Below the pieces are notes generated by a model, which was given only the letters and a program-made list of their open reading frames with translations, ran no database searches and was not told the origin of the DNA. From contig LNDV01000012.1 in assembly GCA_001464765.1 (NCBI GenBank), positions 1 to 64,000 on the forward strand: a stretch of 64,000 nucleotides of DNA, written 5' to 3'. Positions 11,709-20,070 of this stretch are shown here, piece after piece (position 1 is the stretch's first letter; each line of letters starts with the position of its first letter). This stretch comes from Betaproteobacteria bacterium Ga0077526 (GTDB lineage Bacteria > Pseudomonadota > Gammaproteobacteria > Burkholderiales > Ga0077523). Both the position numbers and the translations under genes were made by a program.

Positions 11709-13104
11709 GGCTGAAGAAGTTAACACGACCGGAGGCCCGCCCGGGCCCGAATCGGGCGCCGAAGATCGGGTCGCAGTGCAGCGAGAGCTGCTGAGTGTGC
11801 TCCTGGGCCACACGCGGATGGCGCTCGTCGGCAACGTCGCCATCGGGATTGCCACGGTGGGCGTGGTGGTCGGGGCCGGCATCTATCGCGGCGTCCTGGC
11901 CTGGGCGTCATGCCTCCTGAGCCTCGTCGTCCTCCGCGCCTGGCACGCCCGTCGGACCGCGCCCGTGGTCGCCACCTTCGAGGAGCCCGCGCTCCGAAAG
12001 CTCGAATGGCAGCTTACGGTGCTGGTGGGGTCCAGCGGCCTTACCTGGGGCGCTCTGCCCTGGCTCGTGTACACCGGAGAGGACCCGTTCGTGGACTTCT
12101 TCAGCGTCGCGATGCTGGTCGGCATGACCAGCGGGGCTGTGGCTTCGACCATGGCGTTGCCGCGTGCGCTCAACACGTATGTCTCCGCGGCGTTCGTCCC
12201 GTTCATCGTGAAGGCGATGCTGATCGGGGGCAGCGTTCACACCGCCGGCGCGCTGACCATCATGTTTTCGATGGTGGTGCTGATGGGGTTCGGCCGGACC
12301 GGTCACGACGCCATGCGCCGGACGGTGCTCCTCAGCCGCCAGAATGCCCGCCTGATGGAAGAACTCCGGATCGAGCGCGATGCCGTTCGCGCGGCCATGC
12401 AGGCAAAAGACCTGTTCCTGGCCGGGGTGACGCACGACCTGAGGCAGCCGGTTCACGCGCTCGGCCTGCACCTGCACTTTCTGCGCTCGCTGCGTCAGGA
12501 CGAGGTCAGCCCCGCGACACTGGAAGAAGTCTGTGCCCCCATGGACGCCGCGACGAAGTCGATGAGCACGCAGCTGTCACGGCTGTTGGAGCTGTCCCGA
12601 CTCGAGGCCGGCGAGGCCAAGGTGTCGCGCCGCCCCATCGCGGTTTCGGAGCTCTTCGAGGCGAGCGAGTCGCAGTTTCAGCCGCTCGCCCGGGAAAAGG
12701 GCCTGCGACTGCGCTTCCGGCGCTCCGGCGCGTTCGTGGACAGCGACCCGAAGATGCTGCAGTCCATCGTCGACAACCTGGTTTCCAACGCGCTGCGATA
12801 CACCGACATAGGCACCATTCTCGTCGGCCTCCGGCGCCGGGGTGCCTTGGTGGAACTTCAGGTGCTAGACACGGGGCCTGGCATTCCGGCGAATCTGGTG
12901 CCTCACCTGTTCATCGCGTATCGCCGCTTCGACGACCGGAAGGACCGCGCGGAGGAAGGGCAAGGACTGGGACTCGCGCTCGTGCGCAAGCAGAGCGATC
13001 TGCTTGGGCATGCGGTGGCTGTCCAGTCCGAAGTCGGACGCGGAAGCGTGTTCTCCGTCACGGTGCCCTTCGCCCGCGCCGACCCCCGGGCGGCTGCGTC
13101 CTGA
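11707..13104 (+). CDS. Membrane sensor histidine kinase
   Basis: 465 aa from ATG 11707 (alternatives: GTG 11773, ATG 11818). About five to six membrane helices span residues 36-195, with no large periplasmic sensor domain. A HisKA domain follows with phospho-His243 in 'THDLRQPVHAL', then a HATPase with N box 'DNLVSNALRYTD', G1 'DTGPGI' and G2 'GQGLGLAL'. The membrane-embedded sensor suggests it reads a membrane state or hydrophobic signal. It partners the divergent NarL-type regulator at 11085-11708. Pairing a HisKA-type kinase with a NarL-type regulator is less usual than with OmpR-type. Confidence 0.92.
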   Translation: MAEEVNTTGGPPGPESGAEDRVAVQRELLSVLLGHTRMALVGNVAIGIATVGVVVGAGIYRGVLAWASCLLSLVVLRAWHARRTAPVVATFEEPALRKLEWQLTVLVGSSGLTWGALPWLVYTGEDPFVDFFSVAMLVGMTSGAVASTMALPRALNTYVSAAFVPFIVKAMLIGGSVHTAGALTIMFSMVVLMGFGRTGHDAMRRTVLLSRQNARLMEELRIERDAVRAAMQAKDLFLAGVTHDLRQPVHALGLHLHFLRSLRQDEVSPATLEEVCAPMDAATKSMSTQLSRLLELSRLEAGEAKVSRRPIAVSELFEASESQFQPLAREKGLRLRFRRSGAFVDSDPKMLQSIVDNLVSNALRYTDIGTILVGLRRRGALVELQVLDTGPGIPANLVPHLFIAYRRFDDRKDRAEEGQGLGLALVRKQSDLLGHAVAVQSEVGRGSVFSVTVPFARADPRAAAS

Positions 13105-13116
13105 GTGCCGTGGCGT

Positions 13117-14160
13117 TCAGCCGTTCCGGATGCGCGACACCGCGCCCGCGATGAATTCCTTCGTGTTCGCCTTGCCGCCGAGATCCCCCGTGCGGATCTG
13201 ATCGGCGTTCAGCGTCTGGTCGATGGCCTTGCGCAGGCGCGTCGCGAGATCCTGGCGGTTCACGTGGTCGAGCATCATCGCCGCGGCAAGCATGAGGGCG
13301 ATCGGGTTGGCGATGCCCTTGCCGGCGATGTCCGGCGCCGAGCCGTGCACCGCCTCGAAGATCGCGGCGTGCTCACCGATGTTGCCGCCCGGCGCCATGC
13401 CGAGTCCGCCCACGAGACCGGCGATCTCGTCCGAGAGGATGTCTCCGAACAGGTTGGTCGTGACCAGCATGTCGAACTGCCACGGGTTCATCACGAGCTT
13501 CATCGCGCAAGCGTCGACGATGACGTCGTTCATCTCGATGCGACCCTTGTACTTCTCCTCGTACATCTGCCAGGCGGTCTCCAGGAAGATGCCCGTCAGC
13601 GCCTTCATGATGTTCGCCTTGTGCACGACCGTGATCTTCTTGCGGCCGGTGCGCAGGGCGTGTTCGAACGCGAACGACAGGATGTTGCGCGAGCCCTTGC
13701 GCGTGTTCACCCCCGTGGCCATCGCCACCGCATGCGGGTCGCCGTCGATGGGGATGTAGTGCTCGTAGCCCATGTAGAGGCCTTCGTTGTTCTCCCGCAC
13801 CAGGACGAGATCGATGTTCTCGAAACGGCCGCCCGGCACCAGGGAGCGTGCCGGCCGCAGGTTCGCGTAGAGCTTGAACTCCTCGCGCAGACGCACGTTG
13901 GAGGACCGGTAGCCGCCGCCCACCGGGGTCTCCAGCGGCCCCTTGAGGGCGAGACGGGTGCGACGGATGCTGTCGAGCGTGGCCGGCGGCAGCGGGTCGC
14001 CGGCGGCTGTCACGCCGCCTAGGCCCGCGACCGCGCTCTCCCACTCGAAGGGCGAGCCGAGCGCGTCGAGGGCGGCCAGGGTGGCATCCATGATCTCCGG
14101 TCCGATGCCGTCGCCGGCGATGAGGGTGGCGGGAATGCGGGCGGGGGCAGGGGAGGTCAT
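13117..14160 (-). CDS. NAD-type isocitrate/isopropylmalate dehydrogenase family enzyme
   Basis: 347 aa from ATG 14160; the frame stays open upstream to 14670 but without family similarity. Family marks: 'IAGDGIGPEIM' at the N terminus, 'SSNVRLREEFKLYANLRPAR' (isocitrate-binding loop with Ser and three Arg), 'RENNEGLYMGYE', the catalytic Lys in 'HKANIMK', the metal Asp in 'TTNLFGDILSDE' and 'AVHGSAPDIAGKGIANP'. The short length and NAD-like loop favour a eukaryote-like NAD-dependent isocitrate dehydrogenase over IPMDH, but homoisocitrate or tartrate dehydrogenase cannot be excluded. The reaction would give 2-oxoglutarate and CO2 in the TCA cycle. Confidence 0.85.
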   Translation of the reverse strand: MTSPAPARIPATLIAGDGIGPEIMDATLAALDALGSPFEWESAVAGLGGVTAAGDPLPPATLDSIRRTRLALKGPLETPVGGGYRSSNVRLREEFKLYANLRPARSLVPGGRFENIDLVLVRENNEGLYMGYEHYIPIDGDPHAVAMATGVNTRKGSRNILSFAFEHALRTGRKKITVVHKANIMKALTGIFLETAWQMYEEKYKGRIEMNDVIVDACAMKLVMNPWQFDMLVTTNLFGDILSDEIAGLVGGLGMAPGGNIGEHAAIFEAVHGSAPDIAGKGIANPIALMLAAAMMLDHVNRQDLATRLRKAIDQTLNADQIRTGDLGGKANTKEFIAGAVSRIRNG

Positions 14161-14370
14161 CGGTTCGGTCCTCGGAGGTCGGGCGGGCGATGGGGGGCGA
14201 TATGCCCGATGCAAGTGGCGCGCCGAGCAGCGAGCATACTGCCCGGGAATGCGGCCGGCTGTCTGCGGCAGATCAACGGGTGTCCAGGGACGCCGGTCCC
14301 GCGGCCGTGCGCCTATACTCCGGCCGCCCTGCGAGGCTGATGCTGCCCGCCAAACCGAACGGACCCCGAT

Positions 14371-15549
14371 GTGACCTCTTTCGACGTGATCGTGATCGGC
14401 GCCGGCGCCGCCGGGATGATGTGTGCCGCGACTGCGGGGCAGCGCGGCCGGAAGGTGCTGCTCGTCGACCACGCCACCAGGATCGGCGAGAAGATTCGCA
14501 TCTCGGGCGGCGGGCGCTGCAACTTCACGAACCTGCACTGCCGGCCCGAGAACTTCCTCTCCCGGAACCCGCACTTCTGCCGCTCGGCACTGGCCCGCTA
14601 CACGCCGGCCGACTTCATCGCGCTCGTCAGACGCCACCGCATCGCTTTCCACGAGAAGACGCTGGGGCAACTCTTCTGCGATGGCTCGGCCACGCAGATC
14701 ATCGACATGCTCCGTGCCGAATGCGACGACGGCGCGGTGGCATGGCAGACCGGCTGCGAGATCCGATCCGTGGAGCGGGGGCCCGACGGAAAGGGGTTCG
14801 TACTACGGACTTCCGCCGGGGAGTTCGGCGCGCAAAGCCTTGTTGTGGCCACTGGCGGCCTGTCGGTGCCGAAGATCGGCGCGAGTCCGTTCGGCTACCG
14901 GCTGGCCGAGCAGTTCGGCCTCGCCGTGGTGCCGCCGCGCCCCGGGCTGGTGCCCCTGGCGTTCGATGCCGCGGAACTCGCACGCTTCGGGGATCTGTCG
15001 GGGATTTCGCTGGAAGCCGTGGTGAGTGCGGACGGGCCGCGCTTTCGGGAGAACCTGCTGTTCACCCATCGGGGTCTGTCCGGCCCGGCCATCCTGCAGG
15101 CGTCCTCGTACTGGCAGCCGGGCGAGCCGATCCACGTGGACCTGCTGCCCGACGGCGACGCCCATGCGCTGCTGGCCGCGGCCCGGCAGTCACGCTCGAC
15201 GCCGGTATCCATCCTCTCGGACGTGCTGCCCAAGCGCTTTGCGCAGCAGTGGTGCGAGGCCATGGGCGCGACGCGTTTCCTCGCGGAACTGCCCGAGAAG
15301 ACGGTTCGGGCCCTGGCGGACGGCCTGCACGACTGGCAGGTGAAGCCTTCGGGCACCACCGGTTACCAGAAGGCCGAGGTCACGGTCGGGGGTGTCGATA
15401 CGCGCGGCCTGTCCTCGAAGACGATGGAATCCACGGCCGTACCGGGCCTTCATTTCATCGGGGAGGTGGTGGATGTGACCGGCTGGCTGGGCGGCTTCAA
15501 CTTCCAGTGGGCCTGGAGTTCCGGCGTGGCGGCCGGGCAGGCCGTGTAG
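14371..15549 (+). CDS. FAD-dependent oxidoreductase, YhiN/BaiN (HI0933) family
   Basis: 392 aa starting at a GTG (14371). The N-terminal dinucleotide site is 'DVIVIGAGAAGMMCA', followed by the family hallmark 'GEKIRISGGGRCNFTN'. The C terminus has the second FAD contact 'FIGEVVDVTGWLGGFNFQWAWSSG' region, typical for this family. These proteins bind FAD; some members reduce bile-acid or other enone substrates, but most, including this one, have no assigned substrate. The gene stands alone, divergent from the isocitrate dehydrogenase (210 bp between starts). Confidence 0.9.
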   Translation: MTSFDVIVIGAGAAGMMCAATAGQRGRKVLLVDHATRIGEKIRISGGGRCNFTNLHCRPENFLSRNPHFCRSALARYTPADFIALVRRHRIAFHEKTLGQLFCDGSATQIIDMLRAECDDGAVAWQTGCEIRSVERGPDGKGFVLRTSAGEFGAQSLVVATGGLSVPKIGASPFGYRLAEQFGLAVVPPRPGLVPLAFDAAELARFGDLSGISLEAVVSADGPRFRENLLFTHRGLSGPAILQASSYWQPGEPIHVDLLPDGDAHALLAAARQSRSTPVSILSDVLPKRFAQQWCEAMGATRFLAELPEKTVRALADGLHDWQVKPSGTTGYQKAEVTVGGVDTRGLSSKTMESTAVPGLHFIGEVVDVTGWLGGFNFQWAWSSGVAAGQAV

Positions 15550-15620
15550 GCAGGCCGGATTCTCGCTAACGGGCCCCGATGACTGCTTCGACTCACGCCT
15601 ATTCTTCGGAAACCCACCCC

Positions 15621-16265
15621 ATGACTTCTTCCCGCCGGCTTCTGGTACTCGTAGGCAGCCCCCGCCGCAACGGCAATTCGGCCACCCTCGCCGACGGGGT
15701 CAGGCAGGGCGCGGAAGCGGCCGGTTCGACGGTGGCCGTCCGGTTCATCGATGACTACGTGTCGTCGCTGCTGCGGGACTGCCGGACTTGCCGGCGGCCC
15801 GATGGCGAGTGCGCCATCGAGGACCGCTTCCGCGAACTGCTGTTCGACGAGTTCATCCCGGCCGAGGGCGTCGTGTTCGCCTCGCCGGTCTACTGGTACG
15901 GGCTGTCCGCCCAGACCAAGGTATTCCTGGACCGGATGTTCTGCTACTACGCCGCGTCCTATCCCGGATCCGCCCAGGCCATCGCGGGCATGGCGCGAAA
16001 ACGCCTCGGGCTGGTTCTGGTGTCCGAGGAGACCTATCCTGGCGCCTCCCTGGGCATCGAGCACCAGATGCAGGAGTACGCGCGCTACACCCATTCCGAA
16101 CTCGTCGGTGTGGTCCGCGGGACGGGCAATGCCCGGGGGGAGGTTCGCCGGGACGAGCGTTCGCCGCTTGCCGACGCGGAACAACTCGGGCGGGAGTTGT
16201 TCGAACGCAAGTATTCGGACTACCGGATCGACACCCCGCGCAGCGGCAAGGTGTGGCCCGCCTGA
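15621..16265 (+). CDS. NAD(P)H-dependent flavodoxin-like oxidoreductase
   Basis: 214 aa from ATG 15621 (MTSSRR); an upstream in-frame ATG at 15579 would add 14 unconserved residues. Flavodoxin-like fold of the FMN-reductase type: phosphate loop 'VGSPRRNGNSATLADG' near the N terminus and 'FASPVYWYGLSAQTKVFLDR' for FMN binding. The 'DCRTCRRPDGEC' cluster (three Cys) is the compact Cys motif also found in iron-sulfur flavoprotein relatives, so a metal or disulfide there is possible. The electron acceptor is unknown. It lies upstream of fccAB, separated by two hairpins. Confidence 0.85.
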   Translation: MTSSRRLLVLVGSPRRNGNSATLADGVRQGAEAAGSTVAVRFIDDYVSSLLRDCRTCRRPDGECAIEDRFRELLFDEFIPAEGVVFASPVYWYGLSAQTKVFLDRMFCYYAASYPGSAQAIAGMARKRLGLVLVSEETYPGASLGIEHQMQEYARYTHSELVGVVRGTGNARGEVRRDERSPLADAEQLGRELFERKYSDYRIDTPRSGKVWPA

Positions 16266-16303
16266 CCTGGCGTTGCCGCCATTCGCTGCCGGAATATCGA
16301 TGT

Positions 16304-16350
16304 GACCATCCGTTGATAGAGGATGGTCCGGCCGGATGCGAGAATCCGGC
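16304..16350. promoter_or_regulatory. Two tandem perfect hairpins upstream of fccA
   Basis: First inverted repeat: GACCATCC (16304-16311), 9-nt loop, GGATGGTC (16321-16328). Second: GCCGGAT (16331-16337), 6-nt loop, ATCCGGC (16344-16350). They occupy the 132-bp gap between the flavodoxin-like gene and fccA, ending 47 nt before the fccA start. They may be a bidirectional terminator for the upstream gene (no T-run is seen) or an operator/leader structure for the sulfide dehydrogenase genes. Confidence 0.55.
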
Positions 16351-16397
16351 TCCGGTAGTCTGCGGCGCGCAGGCCCGCCCCGACAACAAGACATGAC

Positions 16398-16745
16398 ATG
16401 AGGCTCTGGATGATCTCTTCGCTTGGAAGTCTTCGCCGCCATGCGACCGCTGGCTCGCTGGCGGTCCTGGCGCTGACGGTGGCTCTACCGCTGCAGGCGG
16501 CCGACACGACAGCACGCGATCTCGCCGCCAGCTGTGCGGCCTGTCATGGCACCGATGGCAATGCGACGGGCCGTATGGTCGTGCTCGCCGGGCAGGATCG
16601 CGCCGTCCTCGTCGAGAAAATGCTCGGCTTCAAGACGGGCGGCAAGACCGCGACGGTGATGCACCAGCACGCCAAGGGCTATTCAGAGGCCGAGATCGGC
16701 CTGATCGCCGACTACTTCTCCACCCGCACGAGGGCCGCGCAATGA
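16398..16745 (+). CDS. fccA: Flavocytochrome c sulfide dehydrogenase, cytochrome subunit
   Basis: 115 aa with a signal peptide ending near 'LPLQAAD' (about residue 35) and one haem c motif 'CAACH' at residues 46-50. The likely distal ligand is a Met such as that in 'VMHQHAKGY'. It is therefore monohaem, as in Chlorobium FccA, not dihaem as in Allochromatium. It accepts electrons from FccB as sulfide is oxidised in the periplasm and passes them to soluble cytochromes. Its stop overlaps the fccB start (ATGA at 16742), so the two are translationally coupled. No strong Shine-Dalgarno is seen before the ATG. Confidence 0.9.
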   Translation: MRLWMISSLGSLRRHATAGSLAVLALTVALPLQAADTTARDLAASCAACHGTDGNATGRMVVLAGQDRAVLVEKMLGFKTGGKTATVMHQHAKGYSEAEIGLIADYFSTRTRAAQ

Positions 16746-18019
16746 GCCAACGACCCATGGACCGGCGTGCGTTTGCACGCGTTCTCGCCGGCGCGGCGGC
16801 CATTCCGTTCGTGGGCGGCGCCCCGGCGGTACTCGCCAACGCCCGCCCCAAGGTGGTCGTCATCGGCGCGGGCTTCGGCGGCGCGACCGTAGCCAAGTAC
16901 ATTCGCCTCTGGGATCCGGGCATCGACGTGACGATCCTCGAACGGCGCCACCATTTCGTGTCCTGCCCGATGAGCAATCTCGTGCTGAGCGGCGACCGGA
17001 AGCTCGAACAGAACACCATCGGCTACGAAGGGCTCGCCGCGCACGGCGTCGTGCGTATCCGCGCCGATGTCACGGCTGTCGACCACGACAAGCGCGAGGT
17101 CGTGATCGACACCGGACAGCGGGTGCGGTACGACCGGCTGGTCATCTCGCCCGGCATCGATTTCCTGTGGAACACCATCGAGGGACTGGACGAGCGCATC
17201 TCCGACGACAAGGTACCGCACGCCTGGAAGGCCGGCCACCAGACGACGGCGCTGCGCAAGCAGCTGGAAGCCATGCCCGACGGCGGCAGCTACCTGCTGT
17301 CGATTCCCCGGGCGCCGTACCGGTGCCCGCCCGGGCCCTACGAGCGGGCGAGCATGATCGCGTCGTACTTCAGTCGTCATAAGCCGAAGTCGAAGGTGAT
17401 CGTCCTCGACGCCAATCCCGAGATCGTCTCCAAGAAGGGCCTGTTTACCAAGGCCTGGGCCGAGTTGTATCCCGGCGTGATCGACTACCACCCGAACAGC
17501 GCCGTGATTCAGGTGGATGCGGGCGCGAAGTCGGTGAAGACCGATTTCGACACGTTCGAGGCGGACGTCCTCAACGTCGTGCCACCGCACGGCGCCGGGA
17601 CGATTGCGCATCAGGCCGGCGTGGTGAGCGTGGACGGGCGCTGGGCGGGTGTTTCCTTCCAGACCTACGAATCGCTGGTGGTTCCCGGCATCTATGTGCT
17701 GGGGGATTCGACGTCAGCCGCGCCGGCACCCAAGTCCGCCCACACGGCCAACAACCAGGCCAAGGTCGCCGCGAGCGCGATCATCGCGAGCCTGCGCGGC
17801 GAGGCGCCCACGGCCGTGCCGGTTTCCGCCAACACCTGCTACAGCTTCGTGTCGCCGACGGAAGCCATCCACGTTGCCGCGGTGTACCGGTTCGATGCCG
17901 CAAAGAAGTCGCTGGTGACGGTCGACGGGACATTGGGCGTGTCGGAGAAGCGCAACGAGGCGGAGGCTACGTACGCGCTCTCGTGGGCGGAGAACATCTG
18001 GCGGGACTCGTTCGCCTGA
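16742..18019 (+). CDS. fccB: Flavocytochrome c sulfide dehydrogenase, flavoprotein subunit
   Basis: 425 aa. A twin-arginine signal ('DRRAFARVLAG', residues 7-17) ends around 'VLANA', matching Tat export of a folded flavoprotein. The FAD site is 'KVVVIGAGFGGATVAKYI' (residues 37-54). Two cysteines expected to form the redox disulfide that attacks sulfide are present: Cys75 in 'HFVSCPMSN' and Cys196 in 'PYRCPPGPYERA'. The C-terminal second FAD contact is in 'GIYVLGDSTS'. The product oxidises sulfide to sulfur/polysulfide and reduces FccA. A membrane sulfide:quinone reductase is unlikely given the Tat signal and the haem partner. Confidence 0.93.
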   Translation: MSQRPMDRRAFARVLAGAAAIPFVGGAPAVLANARPKVVVIGAGFGGATVAKYIRLWDPGIDVTILERRHHFVSCPMSNLVLSGDRKLEQNTIGYEGLAAHGVVRIRADVTAVDHDKREVVIDTGQRVRYDRLVISPGIDFLWNTIEGLDERISDDKVPHAWKAGHQTTALRKQLEAMPDGGSYLLSIPRAPYRCPPGPYERASMIASYFSRHKPKSKVIVLDANPEIVSKKGLFTKAWAELYPGVIDYHPNSAVIQVDAGAKSVKTDFDTFEADVLNVVPPHGAGTIAHQAGVVSVDGRWAGVSFQTYESLVVPGIYVLGDSTSAAPAPKSAHTANNQAKVAASAIIASLRGEAPTAVPVSANTCYSFVSPTEAIHVAAVYRFDAAKKSLVTVDGTLGVSEKRNEAEATYALSWAENIWRDSFA

Positions 18020-18061
18020 GCGTCTGAGGGGCGAAGGCGAGGTCTTCCCGCACTACATCGA

Positions 18062-18128
18062 GGCTTCGGGGTGGCTGATTGCACTGCGTCAGTGCAAAAC
18101 GCCGACCCGAAGCCGTGGCTCCACGGCT
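18062..18128. promoter_or_regulatory. Nested palindrome and overlapping hairpin between fccB and araC
   Basis: The inner repeat is TTGCACTG-CGT-CAGTGCAA (18079-18097), perfect. An outer pair GGCTTCGGG (18062-18070) and CCCGAAGCC (18106-18114) has the same centre, 18088. The right outer arm overlaps a second perfect hairpin AGCCGTGG-CT-CCACGGCT (18111-18128), so the two folds would compete in RNA. It sits 42 nt after fccB and 108 nt before the AraC-family gene. It could be a terminator or attenuator, or a dimeric repressor/activator operator for the AraC-type gene. Confidence 0.6.
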
Positions 18129-18235
18129 GAGCGGCCAGAGGGCGCCGCGGGCGCGAGTCGTGCACGGGGCAGCGCGTCCCTGATCCGCAGGCCTCCGGGT
18201 GAGCGGGTCGCCAGCCCCGGAGGAATCCGTCCCGC

Positions 18236-19057
18236 ATGAGCGCCATCGCCTGTCCCCTGAGTTTCGAGGAACTGTGGATCCCGGCGTCGACGTTCGCGGA
18301 CGCCCCCACGCCGTCCTTCAAGCTGTGTCTCGTTCTGGCCGGCGCTGCTGATCTGTCGTATCGCGTGGAGGATCGAGCCCGGCGCGCTCCACTGCGCCCA
18401 GGCTGCTTCGCGCCCGTGTCGCCGCCGTCGGTCGAGGTGCCGCTTGAGATCTCGTCGGCCCAGCGTCACCTCATGATCGAACTCGATGCGGGGGCGTTTC
18501 GCCGGATCGCCGAGGAATCCGGCGCTCCCGCCGATCATCTCGGGTCGCTCCACGAACGCCCGTTCCGCAGCGCCTTTCTCACCCAGTTGTGCGGGCAGGC
18601 TCTGCGGGAACAGAAGGCGGGGGATTCACTGGGACGGGCCTTCGTGGATTCGATCCAGGATCTGTTCGTGATGACGCTGCTGAGAATGGCGCACGGGGCG
18701 GGTCGAAGCCCAGCCCGCGGGCTGAAGCCGCTCGCAGCGGGGCTCGTCGAGAAGGTGCGAAACCACTGCGTCGACCGACTCGGCGAGAGCATCGCCGTCA
18801 CCGAGATGGCGGCTGTCGCGGGTCTGGGCGCGCACCAGTTCTCGCGGGCCTTCAAGCGCGCCACGGGGCAGTCACCGCAGCAGTACCTCATTGCCCTGCG
18901 GGTGGCGCACGCCGCGGATCTGCTGGCCGGGACTGCGCTCCCGCTGCCCGAGATCGCCTTGCGGTGCGGTTTCTTCGACCAGGCGCACCTCGCCAGTACG
19001 TTTTCGCGGCAGCGGGGCATCCCGCCGTCCCGGTACCGCCGCGAGGCGCGCGGCTGA
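18236..19057 (+). CDS. AraC-family transcriptional regulator
   Basis: 273 aa from ATG 18236 with a GGAGGAA site 10 nt upstream. The N-terminal 150 residues look like a cupin-type ligand-binding domain. The C-terminal double HTH is clear: first 'SIAVTEMAAVAGLGAHQFSR', 'FKRATGQSPQQYLIALRV', then 'LPLPEIALRCGFFDQAHLAS' and 'FSRQRGIPPSRYR'. It probably responds to a small molecule; its position next to fccAB and convergent with the sulfonate-type binding protein gene (3-bp gap) makes sulfur compounds a guess only. Confidence 0.88.
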   Translation: MSAIACPLSFEELWIPASTFADAPTPSFKLCLVLAGAADLSYRVEDRARRAPLRPGCFAPVSPPSVEVPLEISSAQRHLMIELDAGAFRRIAEESGAPADHLGSLHERPFRSAFLTQLCGQALREQKAGDSLGRAFVDSIQDLFVMTLLRMAHGAGRSPARGLKPLAAGLVEKVRNHCVDRLGESIAVTEMAAVAGLGAHQFSRAFKRATGQSPQQYLIALRVAHAADLLAGTALPLPEIALRCGFFDQAHLASTFSRQRGIPPSRYRREARG

Positions 19058-19060
19058 GGT

Positions 19061-20029
19061 CTACTTCGCGGGAAGCAGGTCGGCGGAGACCATGCCTTGC
19101 GGCGGCACGGCCTTCGCCAGAAGCTTCTGCGCGACCATGAACGTGCTCATTTCATCGACCGTGGCGTGGAAGGCGCCAGCCGGGGTCAGCGCCTTGCGGT
19201 TGTCCGCGAGCGTAAAGATGCGCACGCCATGCCACATCTCTTCGAACTCCGCGACCGAGACGCCTGACGCCTTGGCCATGATGGCGAAGGCTTCGGCCTC
19301 GTGCTGTGCCACGTAGTCCAGCGCATCGAACCACGACTTCAGCAGGCGCCGCACCTGGTCGGGCCGCTTCTTGAGCACGTCGTTGCGGATGCCCAGGACG
19401 TCGACGATCGCCCCGGGGGTGTCTTTGCTCGTGAGAAGCCGCTTGCCGCCGGCCTTCACGGCCTGTGTGCCGAAGGGTTCCCAGGTCACCGCAGCGCTGA
19501 TCGCGCCGGACGCGAAGGCGGCCCCGGCATCGGCTGCGGTCATGTTGACGACGGTGACGTCCGACTCCTTCAGCCCTTGCAGCGCGAGCAGCTTGTCGAG
19601 GAAGAAATGACTCACGCCGCCGACTTCCACGGCGATGCGCTGGCCCTTCAGCTTCTTCGGATCGTCGATCCCGCGGGTGACGAGCATGTCGGCGCCGGCC
19701 GACTCGTCGTGCAGCAGGACCACGGAGGCCTTCGGGCCACCGGCATTGACCGTGAGGATGTCGTTGGTGGCGACGCTCGCGCCATCGAGCTTGCCGCCGG
19801 CAAGCGCCTGCACGGCGTCGCCCTGGACGGCGAAGTTGCGCAGTTCGACGGCGACGCCATTGCGCTTGAACAGCCCCTTTTCCTTGGCGACCCACCAGGG
19901 CATCCAGCCCACCCAGACTGGAACGCCAATCTTGAGAGCGCCGGGCGCCGCGAAGGACGAGGGTGTCAGGCCACCGAGCAGGGCAGCGGTGAGGAGGGTG
20001 GCGAGACTGCGGCGGGTGAGGGAAGGCAT
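19061..20029 (-). CDS. ABC-type nitrate/sulfonate/taurine-like substrate-binding protein
   Basis: 322 aa with a cleavable signal peptide ending 'SSFAAPG' (about residue 28). The NMT1/SsuA-like fold is shown by 'KIGVPVWVGWMPWWVAKEKGLF' at the mature N terminus, 'GKLDGASVATND' and 'VTWEPFG' in the middle. Such proteins capture sulfonates, nitrate, cyanate or thiamine-pyrimidine precursors in the periplasm. No permease or ATPase lies beside it, so it must share a transporter encoded elsewhere. It lies 41 bp downstream of the acetamidase gene on the same strand, probably one transcript, which suggests an amide- or nitrogen-containing ligand. Confidence 0.85.
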   Translation of the reverse strand: MPSLTRRSLATLLTAALLGGLTPSSFAAPGALKIGVPVWVGWMPWWVAKEKGLFKRNGVAVELRNFAVQGDAVQALAGGKLDGASVATNDILTVNAGGPKASVVLLHDESAGADMLVTRGIDDPKKLKGQRIAVEVGGVSHFFLDKLLALQGLKESDVTVVNMTAADAGAAFASGAISAAVTWEPFGTQAVKAGGKRLLTSKDTPGAIVDVLGIRNDVLKKRPDQVRRLLKSWFDALDYVAQHEAEAFAIMAKASGVSVAEFEEMWHGVRIFTLADNRKALTPAGAFHATVDEMSTFMVAQKLLAKAVPPQGMVSADLLPAK

Positions 20030-20070
20030 GGGGACTCCTGGAATGGGCGGCAGAGTGTGTCGGGGGCGGA

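Noticed and set aside
14161-14670. Upstream extension of the isocitrate dehydrogenase (to 517 aa)
   Set aside because: The family's N terminus begins right at ATG 14160, and the extension overlaps the flavoprotein gene on the other strand.
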